DNA of 64,000 bases from Pseudomonas graminis (lineage in GTDB: Bacteria > Pseudomonadota > Gammaproteobacteria > Pseudomonadales > Pseudomonadaceae): NCBI RefSeq assembly GCF_900111735.1, contig NZ_FOHW01000020.1:46024-110023 (forward strand), written 5' to 3'. This document shows positions 32,137-41,038 of this stretch, piece by piece. Every line of letters starts with the position of its first letter. The stretch's first letter is position 1. The notes under the pieces were generated by a model. That model was not told where the DNA came from. It worked only from the letters and a program-made list of their open reading frames with translations, and did not search any database. Both the position numbers and the translations under genes were made by a program.

Positions 32137-33108
32137 TTATGCCTCTTCCGGCGGCAGATCCAGCAAGCGGCGCGCCACTTCTGATGCCGCGCGTACCAGG
32201 GCATCGGTGATGCCTGGCTCGGACGCCGAGTGACCGGCTTCGCGGATGACCTGCAGCTCACTGTTCGGCCACGCCTGGTGCAACTCCCAGGCGTTGTCCA
32301 GCGTGCAGATCATGTCGTAGCGGCCATGCACGATGATGCCCGGCAGATGGGCAATTTTCGGCATGTCGCGAATCAACTGATTTTCTTCAAGGAAAGCGCC
32401 GTTGGTGAAGTAATGACATTCGATGCGCGCGATGGACAGCGCACGATGGGGCTCGGTGAAGCGATCGACCACCTGCGGGTTCGGACGTAGCGTGGCGGTG
32501 CGACCTTCCCACGTCGACCATGCCTTGGCGGCGTGCATCTGGGCGATTTGATCGTTGCCGGTGAGGCGTTTGTGGAATGCACCGAGCACGTCGTGGCGCT
32601 CGTCCGGCGGAATCGGCGCCATGTAGTCCTGCCAGTAATCCGGGAACAGGCGGCTCGCACCTTCCTGATAGAACCACTTGATGTCCTGGGGCCGGCTCAG
32701 AAAGATGCCGCGCAGAATCAGTGCATGAACCCGGTCAGGGTGCTTCTGCGCGTAGGCGAGGGAAAGCGTCGACCCCCACGAACCACCGAACACCACCCAC
32801 TTGTCGATGCCCAGATGGGTGCGGATGCGCTCGAGGTCATCGACCAGGTGCCAGGTGGTGTTGTTTTCCAGACTGGCGTGTGGCGTTGAGCGGCCGCAGC
32901 CGCGCTGATCGAAGGTGATGATGCGATAGAGGTTCGGATCGAAATATCGCCGGCTCTGCGCGTCGCATCCCGAACCCGGCCCGCCGTGAAGGAACACTAC
33001 CGGCAAGCCGTCCGGCGAGCCGCTTTCATCGACGTACAGCACATGCGGCTCTTCCACTGCCAGATCGTGCCGGGCGTAAGGTTTGATCTGCGGGTACAAA
33101 GTCTGCAT
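32137..33108 (-). CDS. pip: Proline iminopeptidase
   Basis: Pip (323 residues) is an alpha/beta-hydrolase (peptidase family S33) that removes N-terminal proline from peptides in the cytoplasm. The oxyanion loop is FLHGGPGSGCD (about residue 40). The nucleophile is in FGGSWGSTLSLAYAQ (about residue 110), the acid in VHGRYDMICTL (about 270) and the histidine in EAGHSASEPG (about 298). No signal peptide is present. It is the first gene of the pip-dtd pair. Confidence 0.95.
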   Translation of the reverse strand: MQTLYPQIKPYARHDLAVEEPHVLYVDESGSPDGLPVVFLHGGPGSGCDAQSRRYFDPNLYRIITFDQRGCGRSTPHASLENNTTWHLVDDLERIRTHLGIDKWVVFGGSWGSTLSLAYAQKHPDRVHALILRGIFLSRPQDIKWFYQEGASRLFPDYWQDYMAPIPPDERHDVLGAFHKRLTGNDQIAQMHAAKAWSTWEGRTATLRPNPQVVDRFTEPHRALSIARIECHYFTNGAFLEENQLIRDMPKIAHLPGIIVHGRYDMICTLDNAWELHQAWPNSELQVIREAGHSASEPGITDALVRAASEVARRLLDLPPEEA

Positions 33109-33486
33109 AGGTGCTCCAAAAGTCCAGTTCAGGGGCTGCGATCTATCTGCCGTTGGGCATCATAAACCTGAATCGGCGAATGAACATGCCTGCCTGATTC
33201 TGACCAACTGTCATCCCCTGTATCGCGGGCACATCCCCGCTGGCAGCAAGCATGAGCAAGATCAGCGCCAGAGTGGAACGATCAATGCAAGGCGTCCCAA
33301 GATCATGGGAAAGCGCCAGAGATTCGCCGCCTGTGTGCAATGACGGCGAACCGAGGTAGCTTGTTCGAGTCGAACCGAGGGTCGTGCATTCGCGTATTTT
33401 TCACCCGACCGGGAGGAAATAACCAATGACACGCCCTACAGTCTACGCACCCATTTAATCGTCAAAACAACTTGAGGTCGTACCCG
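33109..33486. other. Non-coding stretch between pip and glgP with a short leader reading frame
   Basis: These 378 bases contain the promoters of the divergent pip and glgP genes. Longer frames here have no family character. CGAACCGAGG occurs twice 23 bases apart (33348 and 33371) around a TTCGAGTCGAA palindrome. A ten-codon reading frame with a strong ribosome site follows at 33426 (listed separately). No terminator or REP is present. Confidence 0.5.
33426..33458 (+). CDS. Possible 10-residue leader peptide upstream of glgP
   Basis: The frame reads MTRPTVYAPI and stops with TAA. It is preceded by GGGAGGAAATAACC, a better Shine-Dalgarno sequence than that of glgP itself (GAGG at 33474-33477), whose start is 28 bases downstream of the stop. 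It could be a translated leader that controls ribosome access to glgP, or a chance frame. There is no run of a single regulatory amino acid and no obvious attenuator hairpin, so the mechanism is open. Confidence 0.35.
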   Translation: MTRPTVYAPI

Positions 33487-35970
33487 ATGTCTCCGGAACC
33501 CAACGTTCGTGACGCTGAAGTGGCAGCCTTCCGAGAAGCTGTGCTGAACAAACTCGAGTTTGCCGTCGGTAAAGACCCCGACCATGCCTTCGACCATGAC
33601 TGGTTCATGGCAATTGCCTTGGCGACTCGCGACAAAATGGCGGAGCGCTGGATGAACCACACGCGCTACGTCTACCGGCAGGAAAAAAAGCGCGTCTATT
33701 ACCTCTCCCTCGAGTTCCTGATCGGCCGTCTGATGTTCGACAGCCTGAGCAACCTGGGCATCCTCGAAACCGCGCGCGAAGCATTGAAAGGGCTGAACGT
33801 CGACCTGGAGCAGATTCGCTCGCTGGAGCCTGACGCTGCACTGGGCAATGGCGGCCTTGGCCGTCTGGCTGCGTGCTTCATGGAAAGCATGTCGACCCTC
33901 GGCATTGCCGGTCATGGCTATGGCATTCGTTACGAGCACGGTCTCTTCCGTCAGGCCATCGTTGATGGCTGGCAGCAGGAGCAGACCGAGAACTGGCTGG
34001 ACTTTGGTAACCCGTGGGAATTCGAACGCCCTGAAGTGATTTACCAAATCGGCTTCGGCGGCAGCGTACAGCCCCAGCTTGATGCAGCCGGCGCACCGGT
34101 TCTGGATGCTTCGGGCGAAACCCGGCAGGTCTGGACCGCAGGCGAAACCGTCCGCGCGATCGCGTACGACACGCCGGTAGTGGGCTGGCGCGGCAAAGCG
34201 GTCAACACGCTGCGCCTGTGGCGTGCCCGTGCAGTGGAGGATCTGCACCTGGAACGCTTCAACGCCGGCGACCACGTCGGTGCGGTGGCGGAAGTGGTGC
34301 GGGCAGAAAGTATTTCCCGCGTGCTGTATCCAAACGACAGCACCGAAGCCGGCCAGGAACTGCGCCTGCGTCAGGAGTTCTTCTTCGTCTCGGCGTCGCT
34401 GCAGGACTTGCTGCGCCGCCACAAGAACATGGGCTACAGCATCAGTAGCCTGCCGGAACACGTGGCCATCCAGATGAACGACACGCACCCGTCGATCGCT
34501 GTGGCAGAGCTGATGCGCGTCTTGATCGACCTGCACGAGGTGGAGTGGGACGAGGCCTGGCGCATCACCGTCGGCACCCTGGCCTACACCAACCACACGC
34601 TGCTGCCTGAAGCGCTGGAGACCTGGTCCGTCGGCCTGATGGAGCGCATGTTGCCGCGCCACATGCAGATCATTTACATGATCAACGCCCAGCACATCGA
34701 CAAGGTTCGCCTGGACTTCAAAGACGATCCTGCGCTGTTCGACCTGTTGCGCGCCGTCTCGCTGATCGAAGAAGACAACGGCCGTCGCGTGCGCATGGGG
34801 AACCTGGCTTTCCTGGGTTCGCACAGCGTGAACGGTGTGTCGGCCCTGCACACTCAGCTGATGCGCAAGACCGTTTTCGCCCACCTGCACAAGCTTCACC
34901 CGGATCGCATCAACAACAAAACCAACGGCATCACCTTCCGCCGCTGGTTGTTCCAGTCCAACCCGCAACTGACGTCCATGCTGGTCAACGAGTTGGGCGA
35001 GCAGGTGCTCGACAACCACGAGACCGCGCTGCTGAAACTGGAGCCCCTAGCCGACGACGCACGATTCCAGAAGGAATTCGCTGCCCAACGCCTGCAAAGC
35101 AAACAGGCCCTGGCGACGATCATTCAGGACCGCATGGGCATCGTGGTTAACCCTGAGGCGATGTTTGACGTCCAGGTCAAACGTATCCACGAATACAAGC
35201 GTCAGTTGCTGAACCTGTTCCACACCGTGGCGCTGTATCAGGCCATGCGTGCCGACCCGAGCACCGATTGGGTGCCTCGCGTGAAGATCTTCGGCGGCAA
35301 GGCGGCGGCCAGTTATCACTCGGCCAAGCTGATCATCAAGCTGACCAACGACATCGCGCGCACGGTCAACAACGACCCTACGCTGCGCGGCCGTTTGAAA
35401 GTGGTGTTCATGCCCAACTACAACGTCAGCCTGGCGGAAAGCATCATTCCGGCGGCGGATTTGTCGGAGCAGATTTCCACGGCGGGCCTGGAAGCGTCCG
35501 GCACCAGCAATATGAAGTTCGGCCTCAACGGCGCACTGACCATCGGCACCCTCGACGGCGCCAACGTGGAGATGAGCGAGCAGGTCGGCCTGGAGCACAT
35601 GTTCATCTTCGGCATGACCTCGCAGGAAGTCGAAGCGCGCAAGCATGCCGGTGAGTTCAACGCGCATCAGGACATCGCCGCATCCGGGCGTTTGAATGAC
35701 GTGCTGCAAGCGATTCGGGGCGGGGTGTTCTCGCCGGATGATCCTTATCGCTACGCCGGGTTGATCGATCAGTTGATCAACTACGACCGCTTCTTCGTCT
35801 GCGCTGACTTCGAGTCGTACTGGCACGCACAGGCCAAGGTCGAAGCGCGCTGGCACGATTCGAAAGAATGGTGGCGCTCGGCGGTGCTCAACACCGCGCG
35901 CATGGGCTGGTTCTCCTCGGACCGGACCATCCGCGAGTACGCGACCGAAATCTGGAACGCGCTGGATTAA
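33487..35970 (+). CDS. glgP: Glycogen (alpha-glucan) phosphorylase
   Basis: GlgP (827 residues) releases glucose-1-phosphate from alpha-1,4-glucans using pyridoxal phosphate. The family landmarks are present: VYYLSLEFLIGR, DAALGNGGLGRLAACFMES, MNDTHPSIAVAELMR, NKTNGITFRRWL, KRIHEYKRQLLN and the PLP-lysine region EASGTSNMKFGLNGALTIGT (Lys about residue 678). The ATG at 33487 (MSPEPNVRD) is chosen over a TTG 15 bases upstream by the GAGG spacing and family N-terminus. No other glycogen or maltodextrin gene is near; the gene stands alone between pip-dtd and the DUF2339 gene. Confidence 0.96.
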   Translation: MSPEPNVRDAEVAAFREAVLNKLEFAVGKDPDHAFDHDWFMAIALATRDKMAERWMNHTRYVYRQEKKRVYYLSLEFLIGRLMFDSLSNLGILETAREALKGLNVDLEQIRSLEPDAALGNGGLGRLAACFMESMSTLGIAGHGYGIRYEHGLFRQAIVDGWQQEQTENWLDFGNPWEFERPEVIYQIGFGGSVQPQLDAAGAPVLDASGETRQVWTAGETVRAIAYDTPVVGWRGKAVNTLRLWRARAVEDLHLERFNAGDHVGAVAEVVRAESISRVLYPNDSTEAGQELRLRQEFFFVSASLQDLLRRHKNMGYSISSLPEHVAIQMNDTHPSIAVAELMRVLIDLHEVEWDEAWRITVGTLAYTNHTLLPEALETWSVGLMERMLPRHMQIIYMINAQHIDKVRLDFKDDPALFDLLRAVSLIEEDNGRRVRMGNLAFLGSHSVNGVSALHTQLMRKTVFAHLHKLHPDRINNKTNGITFRRWLFQSNPQLTSMLVNELGEQVLDNHETALLKLEPLADDARFQKEFAAQRLQSKQALATIIQDRMGIVVNPEAMFDVQVKRIHEYKRQLLNLFHTVALYQAMRADPSTDWVPRVKIFGGKAAASYHSAKLIIKLTNDIARTVNNDPTLRGRLKVVFMPNYNVSLAESIIPAADLSEQISTAGLEASGTSNMKFGLNGALTIGTLDGANVEMSEQVGLEHMFIFGMTSQEVEARKHAGEFNAHQDIAASGRLNDVLQAIRGGVFSPDDPYRYAGLIDQLINYDRFFVCADFESYWHAQAKVEARWHDSKEWWRSAVLNTARMGWFSSDRTIREYATEIWNALD

Positions 35971-35979
35971 AAGCCTGGA

Positions 35980-36008
35980 GGTGGTCGTTTCTCCCCGAAA
36001 CGACCACC
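35980..36008 (+). terminator. Probable terminator hairpin behind glgP
   Basis: An 11-bp perfect stem (GGTGGTCGTTT / AAACGACCACC) with a 7-base loop begins 9 bases after the glgP stop. The T tract is weak (CTGCTTTGC), so termination may be partial. Confidence 0.6.
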
Positions 36009-36099
36009 GCTGCTTTGCATAGGCTGCTCACTGAGATGACTGGCTGAAGGTCCCGCAGAATCGCGTCGATCACACCTCTCGCCAACGACATAAATCCAC

Positions 36100-36188
36100 T
36101 GTAGGAGCGCGCTTGCCCGCGATTGCGGTGGATCAGACGGCTAATTATTTGCTGACGGAATGCTTTCGCGGGCAAGCGCGCTCCTACA
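36100..36188. repeat. REPIN, nearly identical to the copy at 26679
   Basis: An inverted REP pair (TGTAGGAGCGCGCTTGCCCG arms) of 89 bases, including a centre with GCGGTGGATCAGACGGC. It differs from the element at 26679-26767 at three positions only, the centre included. Confidence 0.9.
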
Positions 36189-36393
36189 GGTCTGCGCCGA
36201 CCACGCAACGTTCTCTCAACCCACCGTTTGGGCCAGCAGCATCAACAGATCAGCATTCGAACGCCGGATATGTTTGCGCCCTGATGCACCAGCGACTCAG
36301 TTCTCCTTCCCCGACACAAAATGTTTCCCCTTTCCTGAGCCCCGATATACTTTTCGGCATCGCCGGTAATCGGCCGAAAAGGGATGTCGTCGC

Positions 36394-39264
36394 GTGCAAT
36401 GGATTCTTCTGCTGGCCGGGCTTGTTCTCGGGGCGCTTCTTGATGAGTCGCTGTTGGGCGGCGCTGTCGGTGCGGTCATTGGTCTGGCCGCGGGTTTGAG
36501 CTTCCGGCTGAGCGCATTGACACGGGAAACCGCCGCGCAGAAAGCCGAACTTGCCAAGACCCGGCTGGACCTGGACGCCGTACAACAACGCTTAAGCCAG
36601 CTGGATTCCGCCGCCGCCCAGTTGCCGGATGCGCCCGTGTCAGCGCCGTTAAATGTTCAGCCCATCGCAGACGACGGCCCGGAACTGCTGTGGGATCTTC
36701 CGGACCTCGAGCCAGTCACCCCGGATGTCGGCGATTCGGAATGGAGTCGCCCTGCACCGGCGCCATCATCCACAGCCCCGAGTTACGTGCCCGCCTCTCA
36801 GCACGCTTCAACCCAGCCCGCTCCTCCCCAGCACAGCCTTTTCGAAAGCGCCTTACTGCGCGCGAAAAACTGGCTGCTCGGCGGCAACACCGTGCTGCGG
36901 GTCGGCGTGGTGCTGCTGTTTCTCGGCCTGGCGTTTCTGCTGCGCTACGCCACCGAAGGCATGGTCGTGCCGATTGAGGCCCGTTATGCCGGCGTCGCAG
37001 TGGCAGCGCTGGCGCTGCTGGGTCTGGGTTGGTGGCTGCGTCATCGCAATGAATCCTTCGCGCTGATGCTGCAGGGGACGGGCGTCGCGGTGCTGTACCT
37101 GACCGTGTTCGCCGCGATGAAAGTTCACACCCTGCTGGCGCCGGGCATGGCATTCAGCCTGCTGGTTGCGGTCACCGTGTTTTCGGCCATTCTCGCCGTC
37201 ACGCAAAACTCCCTGGCCCTCGCCTGCGTCGCCGCCCTGGGCGGATTTGCCGCGCCGCTGCTGACGTCCTCGGGCGAGGGCAGTCACGTCGCGCTGTTCA
37301 GTTATTTCGCCCTGCTCAATGCTGGCATCTTCGCCATCGCCTGGTTCAAGGCATGGCGCCCGCTGAACCTGATCGGCTTCATCGGCACATTCGGCATCGG
37401 CTTCGCCTGGGGCATGGACGCGTACACGCCCGAGCTGTTCTGGAGCACCGAACCCTTCCTGATTCTGTTCTTCCTGATGTACCTGGCCATCGGTCTGCTG
37501 TTCGCCCGGCGCAAGCTGCAGGAACACGCCGCCGGGCCCGACGACGACAGCCGGGAAGCGACCCTGCGCTGGTCCGCACGCCAAACCCACTACGTCGATG
37601 GCAGCCTGTTGTTCGGCACGCCCATCGTCGGTTTCGGCCTGCAGTACGCGCTCGTCAAACATCTGGAATTCGGCGCTGCGTTGAGCGCACTGGCGCTGGG
37701 CTTGCTGTACATGGGCATCGCCCGGTTCCTGGCCGGGCGCGCACCGGGTCGGGCGTTGCTGCTGGTTGAAACGTGCCTGTCGCTGGGCGTGGTGTTCGGG
37801 ACGCTGGCGATTCCCCTTGGCCTGAGCGCGCAATGGACGACCGTCGCCTGGGCGGTCGAAGGCGCGGCGGTGTTCTGGCTCGGTATGCGCCAGAACCGCG
37901 TGCTGGCTCGAGGTTTCGGGCTGCTGTTGCAACTGGGCGCAGGGATCGCGTTCATGGGCGTGGTCGGGCGTTGGTATGTCCCTACGTTCAATCAGGGGGA
38001 TTTCTGGACCCCCTTGATCATCGCGCTGGCTGGCTTGGTAAGCGCGTTCACCGTGGAACGCATCGGGACTTTGCGTCTGTCGCTAAGCGAGCGTGTATTG
38101 CAACCTGCGTTGTTGATGTGGGGGACGCTGTGGTGGTCTGTCGCGCTGTTCATCATGACTGACCATGTAGCAGGCACTAACGTGTTCTCGGCGTTGCTGG
38201 TGCTGGGTGCGGTCAGCGCCGGGCTGTGGACAATGGCTGCCCTGCGCCTGAACTGGACGGGAATCGCTCAGCTATCGACGCTGTTGACGCCGATGAGCGC
38301 TGTGTTGCTCGCGCTGATGAGCTTCAACTCCTATTACAACCCTGCCGCCGATTGGGGCTGGCTGGGCTGGCTTGCGGTGTTTGCGGTTCACCTCTGGTCC
38401 TTGAAGCGGCTCGACAAACTGCTGCTCCCGCGCCTGCGCGGTGCTGCCCACGTGATCGGCTGCTGGCTGATCATCGGCGTGCTCTCGCTGCAACTTCGTT
38501 ACGGGTTGCTGGTGTTGTCGGAGGCGTATAACGCTTGGCGCTGGCTGGGCTGGGCGTTGCTGCCAAGCTTGTATTTGCTGGCGATGACGGCATCCCGCAC
38601 GTGGCCCTGGCCTGTCAGTGCGTATCCGCGTGAGTACCGCGTCTGGGCTGCGGCGCCGCTGGCTGCATTGATGCTCGCCTGGTTCTGGCTGGCGAACGGG
38701 TTCAGCGACGGCGCTGCCGATCCCCTGCCCTATCTGCCATTGCTGAACCCGCTGGAGCTGGGCTTGCTGATCACGCTGACCGGCATCTTCAGCTGGACCC
38801 GCCAGCAACTTCCGCAATTGGGCGTCAGCGAGGGGCGTGCGCAGAAAGCGGCGCTGGTGATTGCCGGCGCATCGCTGTTCGCGCTGATCACCGCCATGGT
38901 GCTGCGCACGGCGCATCACTGGGCCGGCGTGGCCTGGTACCCCGACGCGCTGTTTGAATCAATGCGCGTGCAGGCCGGCCTTTCCATCGTCTGGACCCTG
39001 ACCGCGCTGGCGCTGATGATCGGCGGCCATCTGCGCGCCCGCCGCGACCTGTGGATCGTCGGCGCCGCACTGATCGGCGTCGTCGTGGCCAAGCTGTTCT
39101 TCGTCGAGCTGAGCAATCGTGGCGGTCTGGAGCGAATCATTTCCTTTATCGGCGTTGGCGTTCTGTTGCTGGTGGTGGGATATTTCGCCCCCCTTCCGCC
39201 CCGGCATCCGGCCCGAAGAGAGGGCCTGACCGATGCCGACGCGGCGGACCGGGCATCAAAATGA
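36394..39264 (+). CDS. DUF2339 multi-pass membrane protein
   Basis: This 956-residue protein belongs to the DUF2339 family. An N-terminal membrane helix (about residues 3-35) is followed by a short coiled coil (about 42-75) and a Pro/Ser/Ala-rich linker (about 80-150). From about residue 165 to 940 there are more than 20 hydrophobic helices, many starting with Trp or Arg at the interface and several short charged loops. FESALLRAKNWLLGGNTVLRVGVVLLFLGLAFLLRYA is the family signature region. The start is GTG at 36394. The stop overlaps the in-frame region of the DUF3999 gene, and the two are almost always paired in pseudomonads, so they probably act together in the envelope. Biochemical function is unknown; a transport or polymer-handling role would be a guess. 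Confidence 0.88.
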   Translation: MQWILLLAGLVLGALLDESLLGGAVGAVIGLAAGLSFRLSALTRETAAQKAELAKTRLDLDAVQQRLSQLDSAAAQLPDAPVSAPLNVQPIADDGPELLWDLPDLEPVTPDVGDSEWSRPAPAPSSTAPSYVPASQHASTQPAPPQHSLFESALLRAKNWLLGGNTVLRVGVVLLFLGLAFLLRYATEGMVVPIEARYAGVAVAALALLGLGWWLRHRNESFALMLQGTGVAVLYLTVFAAMKVHTLLAPGMAFSLLVAVTVFSAILAVTQNSLALACVAALGGFAAPLLTSSGEGSHVALFSYFALLNAGIFAIAWFKAWRPLNLIGFIGTFGIGFAWGMDAYTPELFWSTEPFLILFFLMYLAIGLLFARRKLQEHAAGPDDDSREATLRWSARQTHYVDGSLLFGTPIVGFGLQYALVKHLEFGAALSALALGLLYMGIARFLAGRAPGRALLLVETCLSLGVVFGTLAIPLGLSAQWTTVAWAVEGAAVFWLGMRQNRVLARGFGLLLQLGAGIAFMGVVGRWYVPTFNQGDFWTPLIIALAGLVSAFTVERIGTLRLSLSERVLQPALLMWGTLWWSVALFIMTDHVAGTNVFSALLVLGAVSAGLWTMAALRLNWTGIAQLSTLLTPMSAVLLALMSFNSYYNPAADWGWLGWLAVFAVHLWSLKRLDKLLLPRLRGAAHVIGCWLIIGVLSLQLRYGLLVLSEAYNAWRWLGWALLPSLYLLAMTASRTWPWPVSAYPREYRVWAAAPLAALMLAWFWLANGFSDGAADPLPYLPLLNPLELGLLITLTGIFSWTRQQLPQLGVSEGRAQKAALVIAGASLFALITAMVLRTAHHWAGVAWYPDALFESMRVQAGLSIVWTLTALALMIGGHLRARRDLWIVGAALIGVVVAKLFFVELSNRGGLERIISFIGVGVLLLVVGYFAPLPPRHPARREGLTDADAADRASK

Positions 39265-39284
39265 AGCGCGTAAGGAGTGTTCAG

Positions 39285-40658
39285 TTGAGTCGTCAGTTCG
39301 TCATCAAGGCCGCCCTGCTTGCCCCGTTGCTGGGCTCGCTGCTGTGCGCGGCGCCGCTCAGCCAGGCGGAGGATCTGCCGGATGATTTCACCACCCATGC
39401 GCCGCTGACCGTCAGCGGCGAAGGGCCTTGGTATCGGCTGGAATTGCCCCTCGGCGTGCAGCTGAACGCGCGCCAAAGCACTCTCAACGACGTGCGCGTT
39501 TTCAATGCCGACGGCCAGGCCCAACCCTACGCAATCACCCAAAGCCCGCCCCAGCGCGCAGCCGAGGCAACCCCGGTCTCGGTGAAGTGGTTCCCGCTGT
39601 ACAACAGTGATGCCGCGAAAGACGCCGAGCCGAAAATCCGCATCGAGCGCACGCCCACCGGCACGCTGGTAGAGGTTCAGCCTCAGGGTGAGATCGAGGC
39701 GGGCGAAGAGATCCTGCGCGGCTGGTTGCTGGACACCAGCGCGATCAACGCGCCGCTGGATCAACTGATTCTGGACTGGAGCAGCGAGCGCGACGGTTTT
39801 CAGCGGTTCAGCATCGAGGCCAGTGACGACCTCCAGCATTGGCAGCGCTGGGGCGAAGGTCAGGTCGCGAGGCTTTCATTCGCGGAAGAGTTGGTTGAGC
39901 AGCGCGTTGTTAATCTGCCGGGGCGCAGCGCTCGCTACCTACGCTTGCTGTGGAAATCGCCCCAGTCCGCGCCGACGTTGAACGCCGTGCAACTGATCAG
40001 CACGCAACCCGGCGTGCTGCCGTTGAGCTGGTCGCCGGCCATCAATGGACGCGTCGAAAAACCCGGCGTTTATGTATGGCAACTGCCGGTGGCCCTGCCG
40101 CTGGAACGCATGCGGATCGATATCGCGCAACCCAACAGCCTCGCCCCCGCCACGCTCTATGGGCGTCGCGACAGCAACGCGCCTTGGCAAATGATCGACA
40201 ACGGCCTGCTTTATCGGCTCAGCCAGAACGGTCAGGACGTTGTGCAGGACGAAATGGAGCTGCCCGGCAATGTCGTGCAACAGCTTAAACTTGAGGTCGA
40301 TGACCGCGGCGGCGGCCTGGGCAATGACGCGCCGACGCTGAGCTTTGCCGTGCGCGCCACGCAACTGGTGTTCCTCGGTCGCGGCGCGCCGCCTTACAGC
40401 CTGGCCGTCGGCAACGCCACGGTGAAAAGTGCGGCGTTGCCACTGGCGACGCTGATTCCCGGTGTCAGCCCGGAGAAGCTGGCAGCACTGGGCAGTGCGT
40501 CAATGGCCTCCACACCGGTCGCGCCAGTTGCTGCGGCTGCGCCCGTGGAGGCCATGCCTGACCTGAAGCGCATCGGTCTGTGGGCCGTGCTGATAATCGG
40601 GGTGGTTTTTCTGGCATGGATGGCGCTTGGCACGCTGCGTGGTTCTCGTGGCAAGTAA
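39285..40658 (+). CDS. DUF3999 exported, C-terminally anchored protein
   Basis: The 457-residue protein starts at TTG 39285, preceded by AAGGAG at 7 bases; an ATG at 39261 overlapping the DUF2339 stop is an alternative that lengthens the N-terminus by 8 residues. A signal peptide (about 1-28, ending Ser-Gln-Ala) precedes beta-rich domains, with blocks GPWYRLELPLGVQ, SASDDLQHWQRW-like and RYLRLLWKSP that resemble carbohydrate-binding beta sandwiches. One transmembrane helix lies near the end (about 435-452) with a short Arg/Lys tail, so nearly the whole protein is periplasmic. It is coupled to the DUF2339 gene and belongs to DUF3999. Its function is unknown. Confidence 0.85.
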   Translation: MSRQFVIKAALLAPLLGSLLCAAPLSQAEDLPDDFTTHAPLTVSGEGPWYRLELPLGVQLNARQSTLNDVRVFNADGQAQPYAITQSPPQRAAEATPVSVKWFPLYNSDAAKDAEPKIRIERTPTGTLVEVQPQGEIEAGEEILRGWLLDTSAINAPLDQLILDWSSERDGFQRFSIEASDDLQHWQRWGEGQVARLSFAEELVEQRVVNLPGRSARYLRLLWKSPQSAPTLNAVQLISTQPGVLPLSWSPAINGRVEKPGVYVWQLPVALPLERMRIDIAQPNSLAPATLYGRRDSNAPWQMIDNGLLYRLSQNGQDVVQDEMELPGNVVQQLKLEVDDRGGGLGNDAPTLSFAVRATQLVFLGRGAPPYSLAVGNATVKSAALPLATLIPGVSPEKLAALGSASMASTPVAPVAAAAPVEAMPDLKRIGLWAVLIIGVVFLAWMALGTLRGSRGK

Positions 40659-41038
40659 CGCGCACGATAAAGCGCCAACCGAGGCGCTCAACTGAGGCGC
40701 CAGAGAATAAGTGTCGGGGTGATGACGCTGAATCGATCCGGTATCGAAAAAATTGCAGACGATGCCCACCAATTCGTCACCCCGTCCGCGTTACGCTTAA
40801 CGTACAACCTATGCGACTGGGTACTGCGATCCCTTGTGGGATCGGCTTCAGCCGGGAAGGCGTCGGTCGTCACGCTGCAAGATTTGTAGTGTTCACACTG
40901 GCGTCTTCCCGGCTAAAGCCGGTCCCACCAGGATGTAGCCCGTGAACTGAATCACTACCTGCCCGGTCTGACAGGCAGTATTAAATCTCCGCTCACGCTA
41001 GACTGTGCGCGTTTTTATCCCCCATTTCGGAGCTCTCC
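40659..41038. other. Non-coding stretch upstream of fbp with an inverted repeat
   Basis: These 380 bases contain the second-family REP pair at 40836-40928 and the fbp promoter area. GCTAGACT near 41000 is a possible -10 but no clear -35 was found. The fbp ribosome site GGAG lies about 9 bases before its ATG. No gene is supported. Confidence 0.5.
40836..40928. repeat. Inverted pair of the GTGGGA-CCGGCTT-AGCCGGGAAG repeat family
   Basis: The left arm GTGGGATCGGCTTCAGCCGG and the right arm (reverse complement with AAAGCCGGTCCCAC) enclose about 45 bases. Each arm also folds on itself (CCGGCTtnAGCCGG). The same family appears singly at 61022-61045 and 63974-63997. Confidence 0.85.

Larger units (their letters stand above)
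35971..36393. other. Non-coding stretch between glgP and the DUF2339 gene
   Basis: These 423 bases carry the glgP hairpin (35980-36008), a REPIN (36100-36188) and about 200 bases without a recognisable feature that should contain the promoter of the DUF2339 gene. The short frames here show no family character. Confidence 0.6.

Noticed and set aside
33436..35019. 527-codon open frame opposite glgP
   Set aside because: Antisense shadow of glgP with compositional bias only.
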